Origin: AA29 sp041481445
GTDB lineage: Bacteria; Acidobacteriota; Vicinamibacteria; Fen-336
Assembly (NCBI GenBank): GCA_041481445.1
Contig: JBGPBV010000077.1
Coordinates: 1-28,936, forward strand
DNA: 28,936 bases
Reading direction: 5' to 3'
The notes below the pieces were generated by a model. It saw only the letters and a list, made by a program, of their open reading frames with translations. It did no database searches and was not told the origin of the DNA. Each line of letters starts with the position of its first letter. Position 1 is the first letter of the stretch. Made by a program: the position numbers and the translations under genes. Shown here piece by piece: positions 22,726 through 28,936 of the stretch.

Positions 22726-23547
22726 ATGAAGACATTCTCCAGGATTCTATGGGCCGGCGCGGCCTGCCTGACCTTGTGGCCGGCTCTGGCGTTCCCCGCC
22801 ACGCCCGATCCGACGGCCAACCTCGTGGCCTGCCGGAAGGGTTGGGTCTCCTGCGACCGCTCGCGGCTGACGCTGTTGGAGATGACCGAAGTGGCCCGCA
22901 CCGACCACGCGCGGAACCTTTCGAATTGCCGGAACGGTGTCGGCGCCTGTGATCATTGGAGGCTGACCGGGGCGGAGGCGATCGGAGTCGCCGTATTCCG
23001 GTACGATCGCAACGTCTCGAGCTGCAAGGACGGCAGCGCCAGCTGCAACCCTTCCGGCCTCACCGCACCGGAGGTCCGTGACGTAGCGCTGGCCCAGGGG
23101 CAGCCGAAGGTCGCGGCGGGGGAGGTTGCGGAAGTGGCGGTCGCGGAGCCGCGCGCGGTCTCGGAATGCCTGGCCGGCCTCGGGAGCTGCGACGACTCGC
23201 AACCGGCCCGGTCGGAAGTGAACGACCTGACGCTCGGCGAGCGCCAGCGCAACGTCTCGGAATGCACGAACAGCCTGGACCTGTGCGACCGCTCCCAGCT
23301 CACCGAGAAGGAAGCCACGGCCGTGGACCTGACCGTGCACCGGCGCAACGCGACGGACTGCACGGATGGCCGCGATGGCTGCGACTACTCCATGCTGACC
23401 CGGCCGGAAACGGAGGCGATGGCCGCCGCCGAGCGCCGACGCAACTACACCGCCTGCCTGACCCAGCGTGGCCTCTGCGACCGCGCCCGGCTGACGCCGG
23501 CGGAAGCGGCGGCGATCCCGTCGCCCCCCCGACCCGCGGTACATTAG
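22726..23547 (+). CDS. Secreted protein built from seven C-x6-C repeats
   Basis: The 273-residue product has a signal peptide (ILWAGAACLTLWPALAFPA). Seven repeats follow, each with a C-x6-C pair starting at Cys36, 68, 100, 148, 180, 212 and 244. Spacing is exactly 32 residues except for the third to fourth (48). The consensus is roughly N-[VL]-S-x-C-x-x-G-x-x-x-C-D-x-S-x-L-T-x-x-E, then a helix and a basic end. With seven Cys pairs it may form one disulfide per unit or bind metals in the periplasm. I do not recognise a characterised family. The ATG at 22726 has a modest Shine-Dalgarno (AAAGGCGA). Confidence 0.82.
   Translation: MKTFSRILWAGAACLTLWPALAFPATPDPTANLVACRKGWVSCDRSRLTLLEMTEVARTDHARNLSNCRNGVGACDHWRLTGAEAIGVAVFRYDRNVSSCKDGSASCNPSGLTAPEVRDVALAQGQPKVAAGEVAEVAVAEPRAVSECLAGLGSCDDSQPARSEVNDLTLGERQRNVSECTNSLDLCDRSQLTEKEATAVDLTVHRRNATDCTDGRDGCDYSMLTRPETEAMAAAERRRNYTACLTQRGLCDRARLTPAEAAAIPSPPRPAVH
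22819..23529 (+). repeat. Tandem protein-level repeats, about 96 bases per unit
   Basis: Seven units of 32 codons (the third is 48 codons) encode the C-x6-C modules at residues 32-63, 64-95, 96-143, 144-175, 176-207, 208-239 and 240 to about 268. The units are well diverged in DNA, so the array looks old and not like a recently expanded repeat. Confidence 0.78.
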
Positions 23548-23614
23548 GGGCGTGCCCTCCCGATCCCCCATCGACCGAGTGAGGGCGCTTCTCGGGGTGA
23601 ACGAGCGATAGCCG

Positions 23615-24757
23615 ATGAACCCGAGCAGCCGCACGGACCGTATCCAGATCGCACGGGTGATCGGGATCCCGATCTACCTCCACTTCAGTTGGCTGATCAT
23701 CTTCGGCCTGATCGTCTGGACCCTGTCGACGGGTTACTTCCCGGCGCAATATCCCGATCTCCCCGCCTCCTCGTACTGGGCGAAGGGCCTGGTGGCGTCG
23801 CTGCTCTTCTTCGTCTCCATCCTTCTTCACGAGCTGGGGCACGCGGTCGTCGCCGGTCGCCACGGGCTGCGCACCCGGTCGATCACCCTGTTCGTCTTCG
23901 GCGGCGTCGCCGAGCTCGAGAAGGACCCCAAGGACGGACAGGCCGAGTTCTGGATGGCGGCGGCCGGGCCCGTGGTGAGCCTGGCTCTGGCCGGCCTCTT
24001 CTACACGTGCGCGACCCTGCCCTTCGTAGGCCCGGCGGCGGCGGCGGTGGCGAAGTACCTGGCCCTGATCAACCTGATCCTCGCGGTCTTCAACCTGGTT
24101 CCCGCATTCCCGATGGACGGAGGACGGCTGCTGCGCGGCGCCCTCTGGGGGCCGATGGGCAAGGCGCGCGCCACCCGGATCGCCAGCGGGGCCGGGACCC
24201 TCTTTGCCTTCTTCCTCATCTTCTCCGGAGTCTTCAGCTTGCTCAGGGGGCACTCCCTCGGGGGCGTCTGGTACATCCTGATCGGCTGGTTCATCAAGGA
24301 CGCCTCCGCCGCCAGCTACCAGCAGGTGCGTCTCGACGAGGCACTCCGAGGGCTCACGGTCCGTGACGCGATGGTGGATGCGGTCTCCACGGTCGCCTCC
24401 AGCGGCTCCGTGGCCGAAGTGGCCCGGGAGAACTTCATGCGAACCGGCTACGGCAGCTATCCCGTGATGCGGGGCGAGACCGTGGTCGGCCTCCTCTGCC
24501 TGAAGGACGTACTGCGGCTCTCGGCGGAGGAGCGGGAGGCGACCTCCGTCCAGGGCGCCATGCGTCCGATGACGGATGCCATCGTCATCGATCCGGACAC
24601 CCCGCTTCCGGTGGCGCTGGCACGAATGGCCCAGGCCGACAGCGCGCGACTCCTCGTCACGCACGGAGATCAACTCGTGGGCCTGCTGACCATGAACGGG
24701 GTCATGCGGCGCTTGAAGGTGCGCGAGGATTTGGAGGGGTGGACGTCGAGGGGCTGA
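23615..24757 (+). CDS. Site-2-type intramembrane zinc metalloprotease (M50) with CBS domains
   Basis: The 380-residue membrane protein has the zinc motif HELGH (His72, Glu73, His76) in a transmembrane segment and the second motif NLVPAFPMDGG (Asn160, Asp168), together diagnostic of the M50B family. A pair of CBS domains fills the C-terminal part, about 245-375 (LTVRDAMVDAVSTV ... YPVMRGETVVGLLCLKDVL ... VQGAMRPMTDAIVIDPDTPL). These usually sense adenine nucleotides and gate the enzyme. Its substrate, commonly an anti-sigma factor or other membrane protein, is not obvious here. The ATG at 23615 has no strong Shine-Dalgarno. Its end overlaps the transporter start by 19 bases. Confidence 0.9.
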   Translation: MNPSSRTDRIQIARVIGIPIYLHFSWLIIFGLIVWTLSTGYFPAQYPDLPASSYWAKGLVASLLFFVSILLHELGHAVVAGRHGLRTRSITLFVFGGVAELEKDPKDGQAEFWMAAAGPVVSLALAGLFYTCATLPFVGPAAAAVAKYLALINLILAVFNLVPAFPMDGGRLLRGALWGPMGKARATRIASGAGTLFAFFLIFSGVFSLLRGHSLGGVWYILIGWFIKDASAASYQQVRLDEALRGLTVRDAMVDAVSTVASSGSVAEVARENFMRTGYGSYPVMRGETVVGLLCLKDVLRLSAEEREATSVQGAMRPMTDAIVIDPDTPLPVALARMAQADSARLLVTHGDQLVGLLTMNGVMRRLKVREDLEGWTSRG

Positions 24758-26037
24758 CCCCTCGGGTGCTTCGGCCCATAGAGCGCCTTGAAGGAAGCAG
24801 GTGCGCCCTGACGACCGCGATCGTCGTGGTCTTCTTCGTGGTCTACCTCGGCATGATCCTGGGCGGCCTGCCCTTCCTTCAAGTCGACCGAACGGGCGTC
24901 GCTCTTCTCGGCGCGATCGTGCTGATCGGGATCGACGCCTTGAGCCCGGAGCAGGCGGCCAGGGCCGTGCACCTGCCCACGCTGCTCCTTCTCTTCTCGT
25001 TCATGGTCGTCTCGGCGCAGCTGCGGCTGGGCGGCTTCTACCCCTGGGTCACGATGAGGATCGCCGAGCTCCCGGTGTCGCCGCGCGCGTTGCTGGGGGC
25101 GGTGGTGGTCGTCGTGGCCGCCCTGTCCGCGGTCTTCAGCAACGACGTCGTCTGCCTCTCGGTCGCCCCCGTCCTCGCCGCCGGTTGCTCCCGGCGCGGG
25201 CTCAACCCGATTCCCTACCTGCTCGCCCTTGCCTGTGCCGCCAACGTGGGGTCGGCGGCCACCCTCATCGGCAATCCCCAGAACATGCTGATCGGGAGCG
25301 CGCTCAGGCTCTCCTTCGGAGGCTACTCGCTCGAGGCCGCGTTGCCCGTGTTGCTGGGTCTTTTGGCAACGTGGGCCATCATCGCGTGGCAGTCTCGTGG
25401 CCGCTGGGACCTGAAGGCCGGTGGCGAACGAGCGGTGGAGAGGCGCCGCGAGGACGATGCGCCCCTGGATCGCTGGCAGTCCACGAAGGGTCTGGCGGTG
25501 GCCGGCCTGCTCCTGCTCGTCTTCTTGCTCACGGATTGGCCGCGGGAGGTGGCGGCCCTGACGGGGGCGGGCGTGCTCCTGACCAGCCGCCGGCTCCACT
25601 CCCGCAAGATGCTCGGGCTCGTGGATTGGGAGCTGCTGGTCCTGTTCACGGGGCTGTTCGTCGTCAACCACGCCTTCGAGCAGACGGGCCTGCCGTCGGC
25701 CTTCGTGGCTGATCTCGCCGCCGCCGGTGTCCACCTGGAGCGGCCGCTCCCCCTCTTCGTGGCCACGCTCGCGCTCTCGAACGCCGTCTCGAACGTTCCC
25801 GCCGTGATGCTGCTGCTCCCCGTGGCGAGGCACACGCTGGCGGGGCCGCTCCTGGCCCTGGTCAGCACGCTCGCGGGCAACCTCTTCATCGTCGGAAGCA
25901 TCGCGAACATCATCGTCGTCGATGCGGCGGCCCGCTCCGGCGTGCCGATCGACTGGCGGTCTCATGCCCGCGTGGGTGTCCCGGTGACGCTCACGACGCT
26001 GGTGATCGTCGCCGTGTACCTGGCGCTCCGGATGTAG
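24739..26037 (+). CDS. ArsB/NhaD-type ion transporter (IT superfamily)
   Basis: The 432-residue protein has 10-12 hydrophobic segments and the paired IT-superfamily signatures: SNDVVCLSVAPVLAAG with ANVGSAATLIGNPQNMLIG in the first half, and LSNAVSNVPAVMLLLP with ANIIVVDAA in the second. These occur in Na+/H+ antiporters (NhaD), arsenite permeases (ArsB) and anion carriers such as YbiR; I cannot separate them. The start may be the GTG at 24739, which overlaps the protease gene, or GTG at 24766. An NhaR gene upstream makes Na+/H+ exchange plausible, but the ion is not proven. Confidence 0.85.
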   Translation: MDVEGLTPRVLRPIERLEGSRCALTTAIVVVFFVVYLGMILGGLPFLQVDRTGVALLGAIVLIGIDALSPEQAARAVHLPTLLLLFSFMVVSAQLRLGGFYPWVTMRIAELPVSPRALLGAVVVVVAALSAVFSNDVVCLSVAPVLAAGCSRRGLNPIPYLLALACAANVGSAATLIGNPQNMLIGSALRLSFGGYSLEAALPVLLGLLATWAIIAWQSRGRWDLKAGGERAVERRREDDAPLDRWQSTKGLAVAGLLLLVFLLTDWPREVAALTGAGVLLTSRRLHSRKMLGLVDWELLVLFTGLFVVNHAFEQTGLPSAFVADLAAAGVHLERPLPLFVATLALSNAVSNVPAVMLLLPVARHTLAGPLLALVSTLAGNLFIVGSIANIIVVDAAARSGVPIDWRSHARVGVPVTLTTLVIVAVYLALRM

Positions 26038-26085
26038 CCCTCGCCCTCGCCGCGCCCGTGAGTCCAGCCGCCGCCGCCGGCGCGC

Positions 26086-28509
26086 CTACTCGGTCCGCAG
26101 CGCTTCCGTGGGGCTGATCCTCGAGGCGTATCTCGCGGGCATGTAGCAGGCGATCTGGGCCATCGCGATGAGCAGGACGGTGGCGCCGATCAGGACGGGG
26201 ACACTGCTCGTCTGCATGCCGGGGAAGAACGCGGCGAAGGCCCGGGACACGCCGAAGGCGCCGAGCAGGCCGAGGGCGGAGCCGATGAGCGCGAGCTTCG
26301 CGCCGGAAGCGAGCACGAGGCGGGTGATGTCCCGGGCCTGGGCTCCCAGCGCGAGCCGGATGCCGAATTCGCCGGTGCGCTGGGCGACCGTGCGGGCGAT
26401 GACACCGTAGACGCCCAGGGAGGCCAGGCCGAGCCCGAGCACGGCCAGCGCGGAGAGAACGCTGCCGAGGACGCCGTCCTGGTAGTTGGCCCAGGCGATC
26501 GTGGTGGCGGCGGGTTGGAGCTTGCGCACCGGCAGGTCGGCGTCGAGCGCCGCCATCGTGCGGCGGATGCCGTCGACGAGGGTGGACGGCGCGACCGCGG
26601 CGGTGCGCACGGCGAGCTCGCTTCCGGGCCGGGGTTCCTGGGCCATGGGTTGGTAGAGCTGGTAGGGCACCGTGACCCGGTTGACGAAGACCGATTCGAC
26701 GTCGCCGACGACGCCGACGATCTCTCCCCATTCGAGGGTCTTGCCACCGGCCTGGGCGAGGCGCCGGCCGATCGGGCTCTCGTCACCGAAGAGACCATGG
26801 GCCATGGCCTGGTTGATGATGAACACCTTCGGGGACGTGAGGGTATCCGCGGCGCCAAAGGCGCGTCCGCGGAGCAGGCGAGTGCCGACGGTCTCGAAAT
26901 AGTGGGGGCTGACGCCGTTGATGACGGCGGCGGGCTCATGGCCGGGCTGGGGAGCGTCGCGACCGGCGGCGAGGTATCGGCGGGGCTCGGACAGGCCGAA
27001 GAAGGGCATCGAGTAGGAGAAGCTGGCGGAGACGACGCCGGGCAGCGCTTCGAGCCGCTCCAGGGCGAGGCGCTGGAAGTCGGTGATCTGCCGGTCGCCC
27101 GGGTAGGTGGTGGCCGGGAGGACCACGGTGCCCGTGACGAGCTGGTCGGACTGCCAACCGTGCCGGCGGTTGTTGATCTCGTGGATGCCGCGCACGAAGA
27201 GGGCGGCCCCGGCGAGCAGGACCATGGCCAGGGCAAACTGGCCGACGATGAGGACGTGGCGGAAGCGTCGATGGCCGCGATCCCCGGTGGTGCCGCGCGA
27301 GCCGCTCTTGAGAGTGCTGTTCAGGTCGAGCCGGTGGACGAAGAGCGCGGGGGCGACGCCGAACGCGAGGGCCGTGAACAGGCAGGCGCCGAACATCCAG
27401 CCCAGCACGTGCCAGTCGAGGGTGAAGTCGACGCCGACCCCGTTGCCCCCGGGCTCGGCGCTGACGACCGCGAACCAGTCGAAGGTCCACAGCGCGACCA
27501 GGACGGCACCGATGCCGCCGGCGAACGCCAGGAGGAGGGACTCCACGACCAGGGGGCGCAACACCTGGGAGCGAGAAGCACCGAGGGCGGAGCGCACGGC
27601 GAACTCGCGCGCGCGGGCCATCGTGCGGGCGAGGAGGAGGTTGGCCAGGTTGGAGCAGGCGATGAGCACCACCAGGCCGGACAGACCGACCAGCATGCCG
27701 ATGACCGGCTGGCCGTCCTTGTCCAGGAAGCTGTCGTCGATCGGGACGGTGCGCCAGGTGCTTTCGGCGTGGGCGGCGGGGAAGTCACGAGCGAGGCGGC
27801 GGCCGAAATCGGCGATGAAGGCTTCGGCGGGGGCGCGCGTGAGGATGGGGGAGCGGAGCCCGACGAGGCGGACCTTGGTCGAGTTACGGTCGCGGGTCTC
27901 CTTTTCGCTCAGACCGAGCGGCCGGAAGACGTCGACCCAGCTCAGATGGCGCCAGTCGCTGAAGGTGGCGGGCAGCACGCCGACGATCTCGTACGGCTCG
28001 CCGTCGACGCGAACCGTACGGCCGATGACGTGACCGTCCGCCGCGAAGCGGTTCTGCCAGTAGCGGTGGGAGATGATGAGGACGCGGTGGTTGCCCAGGG
28101 TCTCTTCGTCGGCACGGAAGCTGCGGCCGAGCTCGGGCCTGGTGCCGAGGGTGGAAAAGAGATTGGCGGAGACGCGGAGGCCGACCGCCATCTCGGCCGG
28201 CTTGCCGGGTTCGGAAAGGCTCATGTCCGAGCCGGCATAGGCGGCGATCTCGCCGTAGCCGCCCATCTGGGGCTTCAGGTCGAGGTAGTCGGCCGGCGAG
28301 ATACCGCCGCGGGAATCCTGGCGAGTGGCGCGATAGATGCGGTCCAGTCGATCGCGGTGGGCATAGGGCGCCGGGCGCAGCATGTATCCGTTGAGGATGC
28401 TGAACATCGACGTGTTGGCGCCGATGCCGAGCGCGAGCGTGACGATGGCGATGAGGGTGAAGCCTGGAGAGCGACCGAGCGACTTGATGGCGAAGCGAAG
28501 GTCGTTCAT
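26086..28509 (-). CDS. Large unpaired MacB/FtsX-type permease (ADOP family)
   Basis: The 807-residue protein begins with NDLRFAIKSLGRSPGFTLIAIVTLALGIGANTSMFSILNG, the typical start of the Acidobacterial duplicated orphan permeases. It carries a large periplasmic MacB-core-like domain (about 50-250), then an FtsX membrane block (SGLVVLIACSNLANLLLARTMAR and onwards). A second periplasmic domain and a second FtsX block follow (LGLASLGVYGVIARTVAQRTGEFGIRLALGA, ending RISPTEALRTE). No ATP-binding subunit gene is in the window. I chose ATG 28509 as the family-typical start; in-frame ATGs at 28542 and 28575 are further upstream. The transported or signalled molecule is unknown. Confidence 0.88.
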   Translation of the reverse strand: MNDLRFAIKSLGRSPGFTLIAIVTLALGIGANTSMFSILNGYMLRPAPYAHRDRLDRIYRATRQDSRGGISPADYLDLKPQMGGYGEIAAYAGSDMSLSEPGKPAEMAVGLRVSANLFSTLGTRPELGRSFRADEETLGNHRVLIISHRYWQNRFAADGHVIGRTVRVDGEPYEIVGVLPATFSDWRHLSWVDVFRPLGLSEKETRDRNSTKVRLVGLRSPILTRAPAEAFIADFGRRLARDFPAAHAESTWRTVPIDDSFLDKDGQPVIGMLVGLSGLVVLIACSNLANLLLARTMARAREFAVRSALGASRSQVLRPLVVESLLLAFAGGIGAVLVALWTFDWFAVVSAEPGGNGVGVDFTLDWHVLGWMFGACLFTALAFGVAPALFVHRLDLNSTLKSGSRGTTGDRGHRRFRHVLIVGQFALAMVLLAGAALFVRGIHEINNRRHGWQSDQLVTGTVVLPATTYPGDRQITDFQRLALERLEALPGVVSASFSYSMPFFGLSEPRRYLAAGRDAPQPGHEPAAVINGVSPHYFETVGTRLLRGRAFGAADTLTSPKVFIINQAMAHGLFGDESPIGRRLAQAGGKTLEWGEIVGVVGDVESVFVNRVTVPYQLYQPMAQEPRPGSELAVRTAAVAPSTLVDGIRRTMAALDADLPVRKLQPAATTIAWANYQDGVLGSVLSALAVLGLGLASLGVYGVIARTVAQRTGEFGIRLALGAQARDITRLVLASGAKLALIGSALGLLGAFGVSRAFAAFFPGMQTSSVPVLIGATVLLIAMAQIACYMPARYASRISPTEALRTE

Positions 28510-28667
28510 GGCACTGAGCTCCACCCGCAAGTAAGCAGACATCGCGCCAGGCTCTGCCTCCGGGCCACATCGCACTGGCGGTCAAGGCTTTGTGCCAGGC
28601 CTGGCTCTCCCTGACCACCGCCGTCCGTCCCGCTCCTGACACCCCACCGTCCCAGAATCGGGCACTC

Positions 28668-28936
28668 TCAGAACCAGGCCGGCGTGCACGTGGCCCGGTA
28701 GGACGAGTCCCCTCGACGAAGGTAGCCGGACGACCACATCAACTTGTACTGGTCGCTGAATGCGTTGTTGCGCTTCACCGCGATCTCGAGGTCGGCGTCC
28801 ACGACGACGCACAGGTGGGATCCTTCGCCCACCTCCCGCACGACCTGTGCATAGAACTCGTCGATGTCTCGCACGAAGTAACCGCCCCTACCGGCCCTGT
28901 CGTCGAGGTCGAAAAGCTCCGGGTGAAGGTCCACGA
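28668..28936 (-). CDS. Hypothetical protein, C-terminal fragment (runs off the right edge)
   Basis: At least 88 residues are visible, from the right edge to a stop at 28668-28670. They include FYAQVVREVGEGSHLCVVVDADLEIAVKRNNAFSDQYKLMWSS and end in YRATCTPAWF. The frame continues past the edge, so a GTG at 28934 is probably not the start. I do not recognise a family, and nothing shows a role in the neighbouring permease gene's function. Confidence 0.45.
   Translation of the reverse strand, partial: VDLHPELFDLDDRAGRGGYFVRDIDEFYAQVVREVGEGSHLCVVVDADLEIAVKRNNAFSDQYKLMWSSGYLRRGDSSYRATCTPAWF

Noticed and set aside
23300..25965. Two long minus-strand open frames opposite the M50 protease and the transporter
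   Set aside because: Both are Glu/Arg/Gly-rich shadows; the plus-strand genes have clear catalytic and transport signatures.
26515..28614. 699-codon open frame on the plus strand
   Set aside because: It is antisense to the MacB/FtsX-type permease, whose conserved motifs are unambiguous; the plus-strand product is a compositional shadow.

Overview
The window is a GC-rich bacterial chromosome segment with about 27 genes. No rRNA, tRNA, CRISPR array or insertion sequence was recognised. A large unpaired MacB/FtsX-type permease of the 'Acidobacterial duplicated orphan permease' kind, an FG-GAP/ASPIC-UnbV secreted protein, and many exported proteins of Gram-negative type (TAT signal, OmpP1/FadL barrel, lipoprotein) suggest a Gram-negative bacterium of Acidobacteriota or a neighbouring phylum. 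That placement is inference; no marker gene is present.

Layout. 1-2635 (+): the end of a hypothetical gene, a small secreted protein and a CRTAC1-like FG-GAP/ASPIC protein. 2637-3763 (-): a methyltransferase and a MerR regulator, overlapping by 4 bases. 3794-4410: a textbook MerR-type operator/promoter drives a divergent gene for an exported His-rich protein. 4526-5700 (+): a lipoprotein and a VOC-fold protein. 5726-6910 (-): a subtilisin-like protease. 7312-9046 (+): a YceI protein overlapping a monoheme outer-membrane-type protein. 9146-10246 (+): an astacin-like zinc protease.

The centrepiece is 10445-18770 (+). A sigma-54 activator with an intact GAFTGA loop is followed by inverted repeats, a strong -24/-12 promoter (11954-11969) and a tightly packed operon. 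The operon encodes a FadL-type outer-membrane channel, a TAT-exported molybdopterin oxidoreductase, a four-cluster ferredoxin, an NrfD/PsrC membrane subunit, two YeeE/YedE half-transporters and a membrane-anchored rhodanese-like protein. The rhodanese has Ser in place of the catalytic Cys, and its only Cys is the last residue. I read this as a periplasmic respiratory module for a sulfur (or selenium/arsenic) compound coupled to quinone, with its own outer-membrane entry route and sulfur-handling transporters. The substrate cannot be decided from sequence.

18914-20474 (+): a zinc alcohol dehydrogenase and a small PAS-like protein. 20497-21284 (-): a RaiA/HPF-like protein translationally coupled to a DUF6335-like protein. 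21392-26037 (+): NhaR, a two-helix membrane protein, a secreted protein built from seven C-x6-C repeats, a CBS-containing site-2-type protease and an ArsB/NhaD-type transporter. 26086-28509 (-): the orphan permease. 28668 to the right edge (-): the end of an unknown gene.
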